Source: Leifsonia sp. ku-ls
GTDB lineage: Bacteria; Actinomycetota; Actinomycetes; Actinomycetales; Microbacteriaceae
NCBI GenBank assembly: GCA_003367665.1
Contig: QKXI01000001.1
Coordinates: 372,001 to 436,000, forward strand
DNA length: 64,000 nt
Direction: 5' to 3'
The stretch's first letter is position 1, and each line of letters begins with the position of its first letter. Of the stretch, positions 35,884-44,413 are shown one piece after another. Under the pieces are notes generated by a model. It saw only the letters and a program-made list of their open reading frames with translations, made no database searches and was not told where the DNA came from. The position numbers were made by a program, and so were the translations under genes.

Positions 35884-37113
35884 GTGGACCGGGCCGCGAT
35901 CGCCGCCGTGTTCCGAGCGGAGTACGGCCGTGCCGTCTCGGTGCTGTACCGCGCGCTCGGCGACCTCGACCGCGCCGAGGACGCGGTCCAGGAGGCGTTC
36001 GCGGTCGCGCTCGCGCGCTGGCCCGCCGACGGTCCGCCTCCCGCGCCCGCCGGCTGGATCATCATCACGGCCCGCCGCCGCGCGGTCGACCGCCTCCGCC
36101 GCGAGGCGGTCGGCCGCGCGAAGGAGGCCGAGGCCGAGCTCCTGCGGCGGCTCACCGCGCCCGACGACGAGGCGTCGGAGCCGGACGACATCCCGGACGA
36201 TCGGCTGCGGCTGATCTTCACCTGCTGCCACCCCGCGCTGTCGCCGGAGGCACGCGTCGCCCTCACCCTGCGGCTGCTGGGCGGGCTCAGCACGGCGGAG
36301 ATCGCCCGCGCCTTCCTGGTGCCGGAGCCGACGATGGCGCAGCGGATCTCGCGGGCGAAGGCCAAGATCCGGGACGCGCGCATCCCGTACCGCATCCCGC
36401 CCTCCGGCGAGCTGACCGAACGACTCCGCTCGGTGCTCTCGGTGCTGTACCTGGTGTTCAGCGAGGGCTACGCGGCGAGCACCGGCGACCGGCTCGTGCG
36501 CGAGGAGCTGTGCGCGGAGGCGATCCGGCTGGCCAGGACACTGCGGTCGCTCCTGCCGGACGAGGAGGAGGTGCAGGGCCTGCTCGCTCTCCTGCTGCTC
36601 GTCGACGCGCGCCGTGCGGCCCGGGTCGACGCCTCGGGGGCGATGGTCCCGCTGCCGGAGCAGGACCGGTCGCTCTGGGACCGCGGCCTCATCGCCGAGG
36701 GCCACGCGCTCGTTCGCGCGTGCCTGCTCCGCGGCCGGCCGGGGCCGTACCAGCTGCAGGCGGCGATCCAGGCCGTGCACGACGACGCCGCCTCGGCGCA
36801 GACGACCGACTGGCGACAGATCGTCGCCCTGTACGACCAGCTGCTGCGCGTCGCCCCGACACCGGTCGTCGCGCTCAACAGGGCGGTGGCGGTTGCCGAG
36901 GTGGAGGGCACGGAGGCGGCCCTGGAGGCGGTGGCGCCGCTGCGGGAGCCGCTCGCGTCGTTCTACCTGCTGCACGGGGTCCGCGCGGGCCTGCTCGCTC
37001 GTGCCGGGCGCACGGCGGAGGCGGCGGAGGAGTACGAGGCCGCCGCCGCGCTGTGCGCGGGTGAGGCGGAGCGCGCCTTCCTTCTCGGGCGGCGGGCGGC
37101 GCTGCGCGCGTGA
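35884..37113 (+). CDS. ECF42-type RNA polymerase sigma factor with C-terminal TPR-like extension
   Basis: 409 aa, double the normal ECF length. The sigma-2 region (VLYRALGDLDRAEDAVQEAF, then WIIITARRRAVDRLRRE) and sigma-4 region (RVALTLRLLGGLSTAEIARA, then VPEPTMAQRISRAKAKI) occupy residues 1-175. The remaining 230 residues are helical repeats (PTPVVALNRAVAVAEVEG, then FYLLHGVRAGLLARAGRTAEA), the TPR-like extension diagnostic of ECF42 (ECF41-like groups have a SnoaL domain instead). No anti-sigma gene is adjacent, so the extension may control activity. GTG start at 35884, 7 nt after the DGPF gene stop. Confidence 0.9.
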   Translation: MDRAAIAAVFRAEYGRAVSVLYRALGDLDRAEDAVQEAFAVALARWPADGPPPAPAGWIIITARRRAVDRLRREAVGRAKEAEAELLRRLTAPDDEASEPDDIPDDRLRLIFTCCHPALSPEARVALTLRLLGGLSTAEIARAFLVPEPTMAQRISRAKAKIRDARIPYRIPPSGELTERLRSVLSVLYLVFSEGYAASTGDRLVREELCAEAIRLARTLRSLLPDEEEVQGLLALLLLVDARRAARVDASGAMVPLPEQDRSLWDRGLIAEGHALVRACLLRGRPGPYQLQAAIQAVHDDAASAQTTDWRQIVALYDQLLRVAPTPVVALNRAVAVAEVEGTEAALEAVAPLREPLASFYLLHGVRAGLLARAGRTAEAAEEYEAAAALCAGEAERAFLLGRRAALRA

Positions 37114-37155
37114 GGCGGAGCCCCCTCGTCGCGTCGGCCGCGGATCGGCCGAGGG

Positions 37156-38013
37156 TCAGACGCCGTAGAGCCCGCAGATCACCGCCCACCCCGCCTCGTC
37201 GACGCCCATGATGTTGGTCATGGCCGCCGGCGGGACGAATTTCTTGCCGCGCGGGTCGAGTCCCTGCGCGTCGATCTGCGCGTTGTAGGTGGTGAGGACG
37301 CTCCGCCAAGCGTCGTATTCCGCACTGGTGGCGAAGTGGTGGCGGCCGGTGCTGCCGCCCGTGGCCGACCGGTAGTCGGAGCCGAAGACGGCGATCTCGC
37401 CCGTGGCGATTCGTCGGATGTACACGTCCTGTTCCTCTCCCTCGAATGCCGCCGCGGCCGGCGTGTCCGAATCGTTGATGTGTGCCTGGATGAAAGCCCA
37501 GGGGTCGATAGTCCGGCCGCCGCCCACGTAGGCGGACGGCGAATCGCTGACCGTGATGTGCAGGTGACTGCCGTGGCTGTTCGTCCCGGTGTTGCCCACG
37601 GAGCCGATCGTCTGCCCGAGGGAGACCTGCTGTCCGACCGCCACGCTCGCCGCCGACAGGAGGTGCAGATACGCGTAGTAGTGGCCGTCGGGCAGGAGCA
37701 CGGTCACGGTGTTGCCGTTCCCCGCGTCCCACTGCTTGTTGACGACCCTCCCGGAGCCGATGGCCACGGCCGGCGTCCCTTCGGGCGCCGGCCAGTCGCT
37801 CCCGGTATGGGGATACGGCCGGCCGCGGGTGCTCCCATAGGGGTCGGAGCTGTCGTAGCGTCCCGGGAGCGGGTCGATCAGCCGCATCCCCGCCGCGGTC
37901 GCCCGAGCCGCCCGCAGAAGCCCGAACGGCCCCACGAGCACGACCGCCGACGCCGCGGACGCGGCGAGGAACGTCCGGCGATGCAGCGTTCCCTGGTCGC
38001 TGTGCTCGATCAC
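37156..38013 (-). CDS. Secreted M23 (LytM) metallopeptidase
   Basis: 285 aa. N-terminal RRTFLAASAASAVVLVGPFG is a twin-arginine-like signal, so Tat export is plausible. The catalytic LytM domain is complete: HTGSDWPAPEGTPAVA (first zinc His and Asp), YYAYLHL, and SHGSHLHITV (H-x-H). It is therefore predicted to cut peptide cross-links of peptidoglycan. About 90 residues follow with no recognised domain (RRIATGEIAVFGSDYRSATG onward). The start is GTG 38013 with GGGAGG 7 nt upstream; the frame is open further up to 38067. Its upstream region (38050-38100) is unusually AT-rich. Confidence 0.86.
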   Translation of the reverse strand: MIEHSDQGTLHRRTFLAASAASAVVLVGPFGLLRAARATAAGMRLIDPLPGRYDSSDPYGSTRGRPYPHTGSDWPAPEGTPAVAIGSGRVVNKQWDAGNGNTVTVLLPDGHYYAYLHLLSAASVAVGQQVSLGQTIGSVGNTGTNSHGSHLHITVSDSPSAYVGGGRTIDPWAFIQAHINDSDTPAAAAFEGEEQDVYIRRIATGEIAVFGSDYRSATGGSTGRHHFATSAEYDAWRSVLTTYNAQIDAQGLDPRGKKFVPPAAMTNIMGVDEAGWAVICGLYGV

Positions 38014-38198
38014 GTCATGTCCTCCCGCAGCTCCTTCCGTGTCGCGAACCCCTATCGAAACTAGCATGTTGTTTTCATATTGGCATTTCTATTCATCCTG
38101 AGCGCTTCACGTACCGACTGTCCGCGGAAGATCAAGTCTGGGATCGAACGCGGCCGGGGCCCTTCCGCCCGCGCGGCGGCAGGCGCACAGTGGAGGCC

Positions 38199-39041
38199 AT
38201 GGACATCGCCTTCCTCGGACTCGGCCGCATGGGCCGCGAACTCGTGCCGCACCTGATCGACGCCGGCCATCGCGTGACGGCGTGGAACCGCTCCCCCGGC
38301 CCGACGGAGGCCATCGGCCGCCGCGGCGCCCGCATCGCGGGCTCCGCCGCCGAGGCGGTGGAGGGCGCGGAGGTCGTCGTCAGCGTGCTGTTCGGCCCCG
38401 ACGCCGTGCGCGAGGCCGTGCTGGAGGCGGCGCTGCCGGTGGCACGCGGCGCGCTGTGGATCGACGTCACGACCGTGGCGCCCTCCGACGCCGTGGACTT
38501 CTCGGCCTGGGCCGCCTCGGCGGGTGTCCGCTACGTTCACTCGCCTGTCGTCGGCTCGCTGGCGCCCGCGCGCGCCGGCGGGCTCGCCGTGCTGATCGGC
38601 GGCGAGCACGACGCCGTGCGGGAGGCACGCGCGGTGGTGGGCCTGTGGGCCGACCCCGACAAGATCCGCACCTTCGACGCCCCGCAGAAGGCAGCCACCG
38701 CGAAGCTCGTCGCGAACCTGGCGCTCGCCATCTCGATGGAGGCCCTCAGCGAGACCCTACGACTCGGAGGCGCCGGCGGCCTGTCGACCGACGAGGTGCT
38801 CTCCCTGCTGCCCCTCACCACCATCGCCCCGGTCGCCGCCATGAAGGGCCCGGTCGTCGCGTCCGGCGACTACGGCGACACCCAGTTCTCGGCCGCCCTC
38901 CTCGCCAAGGACCTCCGCCTCATGCTCGCCACCGCGGACGCCCCGCTGCCCGCGGCCGCACTGGTGGCCGCCGAGCTGCAGCGCGCGGTCGACGCCGGGC
39001 ACGGCGAGGAGGACTTCTCGGTGATCGCGCGGGACCGCTGA
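38199..39041 (+). CDS. NAD(P)-dependent oxidoreductase, 3-hydroxyisobutyrate dehydrogenase family
   Basis: 280 aa, cytoplasmic beta-hydroxyacid dehydrogenase. The Rossmann motif IAFLGLGRMGRELVPHL is at the N-terminus, the substrate-site segment (SPVVGSLAPARAGGLAVLIG, family G-G-x-x-x-A-x-x-G) follows, and the catalytic Lys sits in KAATAKLVANLALA. ATG 38199 gives the compact family N-terminus, but a GTG at 38190 is also possible. Substrate cannot be named. It interrupts the envelope-protein cluster and faces the FG-GAP gene tail to tail. Confidence 0.85.
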   Translation: MDIAFLGLGRMGRELVPHLIDAGHRVTAWNRSPGPTEAIGRRGARIAGSAAEAVEGAEVVVSVLFGPDAVREAVLEAALPVARGALWIDVTTVAPSDAVDFSAWAASAGVRYVHSPVVGSLAPARAGGLAVLIGGEHDAVREARAVVGLWADPDKIRTFDAPQKAATAKLVANLALAISMEALSETLRLGGAGGLSTDEVLSLLPLTTIAPVAAMKGPVVASGDYGDTQFSAALLAKDLRLMLATADAPLPAAALVAAELQRAVDAGHGEEDFSVIARDR

Positions 39042-39062
39042 CCCGCCCAGCAGGTCAGCAGG

Positions 39063-40649
39063 TCAGTGCACCAGGAACGCGAACATCTGCCATCCCGCGC
39101 CGATCACGCTCCCGGTCGAGGACACACCAGGGTCTTTTGCGTAGATCAGCCGGCCGTCGTTGTCGGGGCTGGCGAACACCACGCCGGCGGAACCGCGCCC
39201 TTCGTAGTGCCCGGCCGCCCAGCCGGCGTACGCGTTGGTGACGTTGTAGGCGATCTTGTTCGGGTCGATCCCGGTGTAGAAGGTGGTGTACGCCACGGGA
39301 GACCCTGCGGGAACGCGGCTCGGATTCACGCCCATGCCGTCGTCCACCACATCCCCGTATCCGTCCCCGTTGATGTCCGCCCCGCCCAGCGACCCGTCGG
39401 CGTACAGCGTCGCGCCGACCAACCGCACACCCGAGCTGAAGGGCCGATGCTGCGGGTCGCTGGCGTACCGGTTCTGGTAGTAGTAGGCGCTTCCGTCGGA
39501 CGTCGTCGCGACGATGTCGGCGTAGCCGTCGCCGTTCACGTCGGTCACCGCGAAGCGGAGGAACGGCAGCCAGCCGGTTCCGATCACGACCGCGGAACTG
39601 TAGGGCAGTCGTGCCGTGGTGGAGTTGATGTTGTTGTAGTAGGCGACCAGAGCGCCGTCGCTGCGGATGGCGACGAGGTCGGTGTACCCGTCGCCCGTGA
39701 GGTCGCCCTGGCGCACGACCTGGAGCGGGCCGTTGTTGGCCCAGCCGTAGCCGATGACGCGTCCGTTCGAGAACGGCACGTGGCCGGCGTTCGAGCGGAT
39801 CCCGTTGGTGTACAGCCAGAGCCGGCCGCTCCAGTCCACCGCCATCAGGTCGCCGTAGCCGTCCCCGGTGACGTCGCCGTCGTGCGTGAGCGCCGCGCGT
39901 TTCGTCGATCTCACGATGGGCGGGCAGGCGGCGATCGTCGCGGTGCCCGTCGCCACGTCCTGACCCTGGCTGGGGGTGCTGAGCGACCACGCGGTCGGGA
40001 CCCGGGTCGTCGCGAGATTGTTGGCGAGCGTGACATCGAAGGTGAGGTGACCGTCGGAACCGGCGACCGCGCTCGCCTGCCGGTACCCGGCCCCCGGGAC
40101 GGTCAGCGTGTAGCCGGTTCCCGGGACGAAGCCCGTGAGAGCGGCGACGAAGTGGAAGGAGGTGCCGTTCTCGCCCGCCGCGGTCCAGTACCGGTCGGCA
40201 CAGCGGAAGCCGATCGACGACGTTCCCGCCGACGACACGCCGCTGTCGCACGCGCTGGAGGTGACGTCCACACTGGCGGTGAAGGGGTTGTCCGCCGCGT
40301 CGGGAACCACGCGGAACACGTAGTGCCCGCTCGCCACGAAACTGCCTGTGAGTGTCGCGCTGACGGTCGCCGCCCCCTGCGGGTCGGCGACCACGTGGAC
40401 GAGGTCTTCGGCCGACGTGTTCCCGGTCAGGTGCTCGTTGTGGAGCGTGTACGCGGCGCCGGGCTGCAGTTGCGTCAGCGACACCGTGGCCGTCGCTGAC
40501 GCGTAGTGATCGCCTGCGAGGCTCGTGCAGTCCACGGTCAGCGCGGGGGTCGTCAGATGCGGAGCAAGCGCTGCGGCCGACGACGCCTGCCCTGCCACGC
40601 CCACCATCGCGACGACGGTGAGAACCCCCGTGGCGACCGCGGCCACCAT
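39063..40649 (-). CDS. Secreted FG-GAP/VCBS repeat protein
   Basis: 528 aa. A hydrophobic N-terminal segment ending near GQASSA is a likely signal peptide, though from the ATG at 40649 it lacks a positively charged n-region, which is odd: the arginines just upstream are in frame, but no start codon precedes them. Residues about 40-280 form two immunoglobulin-like or Cys-containing domains (CTSLAGDHYAS; CADRYWTAAGENG). Residues 285-528 are FG-GAP repeats with calcium loops DVTGDGYGD, DLTGDGYTD, DVNGDGYAD and DINGDGYGD, expected to form an integrin-alpha-like propeller. Presumed cell-surface binding protein. Confidence 0.82.
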   Translation of the reverse strand: MVAAVATGVLTVVAMVGVAGQASSAAALAPHLTTPALTVDCTSLAGDHYASATATVSLTQLQPGAAYTLHNEHLTGNTSAEDLVHVVADPQGAATVSATLTGSFVASGHYVFRVVPDAADNPFTASVDVTSSACDSGVSSAGTSSIGFRCADRYWTAAGENGTSFHFVAALTGFVPGTGYTLTVPGAGYRQASAVAGSDGHLTFDVTLANNLATTRVPTAWSLSTPSQGQDVATGTATIAACPPIVRSTKRAALTHDGDVTGDGYGDLMAVDWSGRLWLYTNGIRSNAGHVPFSNGRVIGYGWANNGPLQVVRQGDLTGDGYTDLVAIRSDGALVAYYNNINSTTARLPYSSAVVIGTGWLPFLRFAVTDVNGDGYADIVATTSDGSAYYYQNRYASDPQHRPFSSGVRLVGATLYADGSLGGADINGDGYGDVVDDGMGVNPSRVPAGSPVAYTTFYTGIDPNKIAYNVTNAYAGWAAGHYEGRGSAGVVFASPDNDGRLIYAKDPGVSSTGSVIGAGWQMFAFLVH

Positions 40650-40812
40650 TCGCCCATTCGTGCGCGCACGGCGTGCCTCCCCCTGGCAACCCGCCGGACC
40701 GGAGCGCCAGTCACACGCTAAGGGAACCGGTTCTGTCGCGCCAGCGCGGTTGTGGCCCCCATTCGCGGGTGGCCGCGGGCGGCGAGCGCCGCCCACGGCC
40801 ACCGCGGTGCTC

Positions 40813-42381
40813 CTACAGCCGCGCCCAGGGAGTGAACGTGCTGCTGACGCTCGTCTGGTGGGTGTAGAAGCGGTTGTTGGTGCCGTCGGTGGCGATCACC
40901 CCGACCGTGCCCGCGGCCTCCAACGTCATGACCGGGTCGCTGACGAAGGTGCCAGCCGAGGAGATGGCGCCGAAGTCGACGAACGCGCCGCCGACCGCGG
41001 ACTGTGCGACCAGGCTGATCGCGCCGGAGGCGGTGCGGACGGCGACGGCCATGGTCTGGTTCGAGGCCTGCAGCATCGCCGGGGAGCCGGCCTTGCCGGA
41101 CGCGATCGGCGTCCAGGCGGTGAACGTGCTGGTCACGCTCGTCTGGTTCGTCTCCCAGAGACGCCCGTCGTTCGAGACCGCGGTCACCACCACGGTGTTG
41201 TTGGGCGCGAGCGCCATGGCGGGCGAACTGGCGAAGACCGGCCCGTTGACCCCGATGGCCCCGAAGTCCACGAAGGCGCCGGCGGCCGTCTGCTGCGCGA
41301 CCAGGGTGATGGAGCCGTTCGTCGACCGGACGGCGACCGCCATCGTGCCGTTGGAGGCCTGGATGATCGCGGGGCGACCGACCTTGTCGGCTCCGATCGG
41401 CGTCCACGCCGTGAAGGTGCTGCTCACGCTCGTCTGGTTGGACTCCCAGAGCCGGCCGTCCGTCCCGACACCGACGACGACCAGTGTGTTGTTTGGCGCC
41501 ATGGCGACGGCGGGGTCGCTGGCGAAGGCCGGCCCGTTGACGCCGATCTGGCCGTAGTTGGTGAAGCCGCTTCCGACCGAGCTCTGCGCCACGAGACCGT
41601 ACGAGCTGTTGGCGGTCCTGCCGAAGATGGCGAGCGTCCCGTTCGCCGCGACGATGGCCGCCGGGGCGCCGGTGAAGCCGCCGTTGGTGAGCTTGGTCCA
41701 CGGGGTGAAGCCCGCCCCGGCCGCCGTCTGGTTCGTCTCGAAGAGGCTGCCGAACTGGTCGATGGACGCGGCGGCGACGGTGCCGTTCGGCATCTTCACC
41801 ACGCTGGCCGCGGGGTATGCCGGGGCGGCGGGCGGAGGCGTCGCCGTCGAGCCGAAGTAGTTGAAGTGCACGGCGTCGCCTGCGAGCGGGAAGTAGCCGT
41901 AGGCCGGCCCGTTGGCGACCACCCAGTTGCGCTGGCTGCCGGAGAACGAGAAGTCGACGGCGACGCCGCAGCCGTGGTTCGAGGTGCCCGGCGTCGTCCC
42001 GCCCTTGTCCGACCAGTAGACCTGGCCGGCGTAGTTGCGGTACCCCTCGTTCGGATGCAGGTAGTCACCGGTCTGCGCGTGGTAGTCGACCAGCATGCTG
42101 GTGAGCTTCGAGGCGGCCGACGGCTCCAGGTAGATGGCCCCCAGGTCGCCCTGCTGCCCGACCGGCGCCCAGTTGTAGTACGAGGCCCCGTTGCCGGAGA
42201 CGACGGACATCGCCCCCAGCAGCACGGAGCCGTTCGTGTACCCGCCCCAGGAACAGCTGTCCGCCGCGCTGGCGGGTTCCACGACCGCGACGACCGGAAC
42301 GGCGATCGTCACCGCCGCGACGAGGGCGAGAGCGCCTCGCCGGACGGCGCGGGACCCGCGCGTGAGTGTGTCTGACTTCAT
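40813..42381 (-). CDS. Secreted M15-type (VanY-like) peptidase with PLL-like beta-propeller
   Basis: 522 aa. The signal peptide is MKSDTLTRGSRAVRRGALAL with a cleavage site near ASA. Residues about 45-190 resemble a D-Ala-D-Ala carboxypeptidase of family M15: NEGYRNYAGQ, then TSNHGCGVAVDFSFSG (zinc ligands in H-x6-D) and GDAVHFNYFG, where the third ligand His is present but the usual E-x-W-H glutamate is Asp. A Pro/Ala linker leads to residues about 200-522, a propeller with about 97-residue repeats. AAGGGGA 7-8 nt upstream supports ATG 42381. A peptidoglycan-trimming enzyme carrying a sugar- or wall-binding propeller is the likely reading. Confidence 0.82.
   Translation of the reverse strand: MKSDTLTRGSRAVRRGALALVAAVTIAVPVVAVVEPASAADSCSWGGYTNGSVLLGAMSVVSGNGASYYNWAPVGQQGDLGAIYLEPSAASKLTSMLVDYHAQTGDYLHPNEGYRNYAGQVYWSDKGGTTPGTSNHGCGVAVDFSFSGSQRNWVVANGPAYGYFPLAGDAVHFNYFGSTATPPPAAPAYPAASVVKMPNGTVAAASIDQFGSLFETNQTAAGAGFTPWTKLTNGGFTGAPAAIVAANGTLAIFGRTANSSYGLVAQSSVGSGFTNYGQIGVNGPAFASDPAVAMAPNNTLVVVGVGTDGRLWESNQTSVSSTFTAWTPIGADKVGRPAIIQASNGTMAVAVRSTNGSITLVAQQTAAGAFVDFGAIGVNGPVFASSPAMALAPNNTVVVTAVSNDGRLWETNQTSVTSTFTAWTPIASGKAGSPAMLQASNQTMAVAVRTASGAISLVAQSAVGGAFVDFGAISSAGTFVSDPVMTLEAAGTVGVIATDGTNNRFYTHQTSVSSTFTPWARL
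40832..41730. repeat. Four tandem repeats of about 290 bp within the propeller region
   Basis: The segment GTGAAC/GGTGCTG...GTCTGG recurs at about 40832, 41120, 41411 and 41705 (spacing 288-294 nt). At protein level the units share NQTSVSSTFTAWTPI-like ends, each covering roughly two propeller blades. The nucleotide similarity is high enough to allow unit gain or loss by recombination. Confidence 0.7.
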
Positions 42382-42625
42382 GGAGATTTCCCCTTCCGTT
42401 GTGATGCACAACGCCCCCTCGAGACACGCAGACGCGCGGAATCGGGCATGACGAATCACCGCCGATGACGACCGGCGAAGACTCCCCCGAAACTCGCTTT
42501 CCCCCCGCCACCGTTGAGATGTGGTGCGCACTCGCAACCCTGCGCCCTCGGTGACCGTCCGGTCTACCCCCTCGAACTGGTCACGCGGCGCTACGGACGC
42601 GGGCGGGCGTCCTGCTCTGGCGGGA
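42382..42625. other. Gene-free stretch upstream of the M15 peptidase gene
   Basis: 244 bp between the M15 gene start and the WapI-like gene stop. It should contain the M15 gene promoter and the end of the WapI-like transcript. I see no clear hairpin or -35/-10 pair beyond the ribosome site GAAGGGGA next to the M15 gene. Confidence 0.5.
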
Positions 42626-43075
42626 TCATCGGCGGCGGACCGGGTACGCCGCGATCTCGGACGCCCACTCTCCGGCTGCCCTCTCGAGGTCGCCGGGGGC
42701 CAATTCGAGGAGGACGTGTTCGGGAGCCCCCGACGCTGCCGGCGGAGCCGACTCGAGGGAGAACGTCACGCGCAGCACGGCGCCGTTCGCATCGGACGCG
42801 TCGACGGCGAACGAGAGGTTCGGCTCCAAGAAGCGCAGCTCGTCCGGGGTGCCGCCTCCCGCCACGTCGAGAAGCCAGTCGAGAAGCTCCTCGGCCTCCG
42901 CCGTCAGCAGACACGGATCGAGGAACGACCATTCCAGGCCGTTCGCGCGAACCGCGCCACGGACTTGAAGCCAGTTGGGCTCGTGGTCGAACGCCCCCGC
43001 GATCGGCTCGGTCTCCGGAAACTGGTAGCCGTCGATCGCCAACGCGACCGACGCCTCGCCGGAGCGGATTCTCAT
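42626..43075 (-). CDS. WapI-like immunity-family protein (orphan)
   Basis: 149 aa, cytoplasmic. The pattern G-Y-Q-F-P, then N-W-L-Q-V-R-G-A-V-R, then W-S-F-L-D-P-C-L-L-T-A-E-A-E-E-L-L-D-W-L resembles WapI-type immunity proteins that neutralise polymorphic (Rhs/WapA-type) toxins. No toxin gene or T7SS substrate is adjacent; the nearest upstream gene on this strand is tRNA-Lys. It could be an orphan immunity gene, or a housekeeping protein of the same fold. Assignment rests on remembered pattern. Confidence 0.55.
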   Translation of the reverse strand: MRIRSGEASVALAIDGYQFPETEPIAGAFDHEPNWLQVRGAVRANGLEWSFLDPCLLTAEAEELLDWLLDVAGGGTPDELRFLEPNLSFAVDASDANGAVLRVTFSLESAPPAASGAPEHVLLELAPGDLERAAGEWASEIAAYPVRRR

Positions 43076-43103
43076 GGTGGGTCAAGAGTAGCGAAAGGAA
43101 GAA

Positions 43104-43134
43104 ACCCCCGACCCGGCGTTTCCGGGATCGGGGG
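43104..43134 (-). terminator. Terminator after tRNA-Lys
   Basis: Arms at 43104-43115 and about 43122-43134 (CCCCCGA-CCCGG type, one bulged base) form a strong stem with a CGTTT loop. Reading on the minus strand it is followed by TTTCTTCC, so it terminates the tRNA transcript. Confidence 0.75.
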
Positions 43135-43157
43135 CTTCTCGCACCTCGCGGTGTGTG

Positions 43158-43231
43158 GTGCGCCCCCAGGGACTTGAACCCTGAACCCATTGATTAAGAG
43201 TCAATTGCTCTGCCGATTGAGCTAGAGGCGC
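43158..43231 (-). tRNA. tRNA-Lys (anticodon CTT)
   Basis: The 7-bp acceptor stem GCGCCTC/GGGGCGC, discriminator A, a 5-bp anticodon stem ATTGA/TCAAT around loop CTCTTAA (anticodon CTT, reads AAG), and T-arm with GTTCAAGTC are all present. CCA is encoded directly after (43157-43155). AAG is the dominant Lys codon in this GC-rich genome. Confidence 0.96.
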
Positions 43232-43309
43232 ATCCGGCTCGGTGACCCGAACCGAGGCTCAACACTAGCATCCGTTGCGGGCTTCTCGCCAATCGGGCGT
43301 CGTGCCCGG

Positions 43310-44413
43310 TCAGCGGAGTTCTTTCCTCGGCATCACGATCTCCTTGATGATCAGGATGATTCCCGCCGAGATCGGGATGGCGACCAGGGCGCCAGGCAGG
43401 CCGAACAGCGTCGACCCGGCGAGCGCCGAGATGAGCACCACCGACCCGGGCACCTGCACCGCCTTCCCCATCACGCGCGGCGTCAGGATGTACGCCTCCA
43501 CCTGCATGTAGACCAGCACCAGCACCACCACGCCGCTCACCGGCGAGTGGATGAACGCCAGCACCGACATGACCGCGGTCGTCAGCACGGTTCCGATGAG
43601 CGGGATGAGCGTGATGAAGAAGGCGGCGAGCGCGATCAGGAACGCGCCGGGGACGCCCGTGGCGAGCAGCAGGACGAGGCTGAACACCGAGTTGCAGAAC
43701 GCGAGGATCACCATCCCGCTGAGGTACTTGCCGAAGTTCTGCAGGATGCGCTCGGCGTAGCTCTCGAAGCGCGCGCGGTGTGAGCGGCGAACCAGGCGGT
43801 ACGCGGCCTGCTTCGTGGCGTCGTAGGAGGCGATGAAGTAGATCGTGAGGATCGCGATGAAGAAGCCGGTGGTGACGGCGTTCAGCACCGAGAGGCCGAA
43901 GCCGACCAGGCCGTTGCCGATCGTGGCCCAGGTGCCCGGGTCCTTCACCTGCTCGGAGATCCAGGTGAAGACCTGGCCGACGACGCCGTTCGTCGACTCG
44001 TTGACGGTGTCGAACCATCCTTCGGCGCGGAGGGCGTTGATCTCGCGGGGCACCTGCGTCGCCAGGAACGAGATCTGCTGGGCGATGAGCGGCACCACCA
44101 CCCAGACGATCGCGATCAGCAACGCCACGATGAGCAGGATGACGGTGACGATCGCCCAGCCGCGGCGCATCCCCCGGCGTTGGAACCAGCGGATGAGCGG
44201 GTCGAGGCCGACGGTGGCGAACATCGCCAGGAACACCGAGAAGATGATCGACCGCAGGCCGTACAGCATGAAGCCGGTCGCGACGGCGCCGATCGCGCCG
44301 AGCGCGACGAGGTAGCCGAACAGCAGCGGGCTGCGGCGGATCAGCGGCTCCGGGGCCGTGCCGCGTGCCGTGACGCCGCCGCTGCGGCTCACCGGCCGAC
44401 GGATGAATCGCAT
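43310..44413 (-). CDS. AI-2E family transporter (UPF0118/PerM)
   Basis: 367 aa, about eight TMs. Two N-terminal helices follow a basic tail (MRFIRRPVSRSGG). A central outer region (LATQVPREINALRAEGWFDT) and the family-typical second half follow, with GKYLSGMVILAFCNSVFSLV, then LIPLIGTVLTTAVM and LTPRVMGKAVQVPGSVVLIS, then LFGLPGALVAIPI. The family includes the AI-2 exporter TqsA and Na+/H+ antiporters, so substrate is open. It is divergent from the 121-aa gene with a 126-bp gap. Confidence 0.9.
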   Translation of the reverse strand: MRFIRRPVSRSGGVTARGTAPEPLIRRSPLLFGYLVALGAIGAVATGFMLYGLRSIIFSVFLAMFATVGLDPLIRWFQRRGMRRGWAIVTVILLIVALLIAIVWVVVPLIAQQISFLATQVPREINALRAEGWFDTVNESTNGVVGQVFTWISEQVKDPGTWATIGNGLVGFGLSVLNAVTTGFFIAILTIYFIASYDATKQAAYRLVRRSHRARFESYAERILQNFGKYLSGMVILAFCNSVFSLVLLLATGVPGAFLIALAAFFITLIPLIGTVLTTAVMSVLAFIHSPVSGVVVLVLVYMQVEAYILTPRVMGKAVQVPGSVVLISALAGSTLFGLPGALVAIPISAGIILIIKEIVMPRKELR

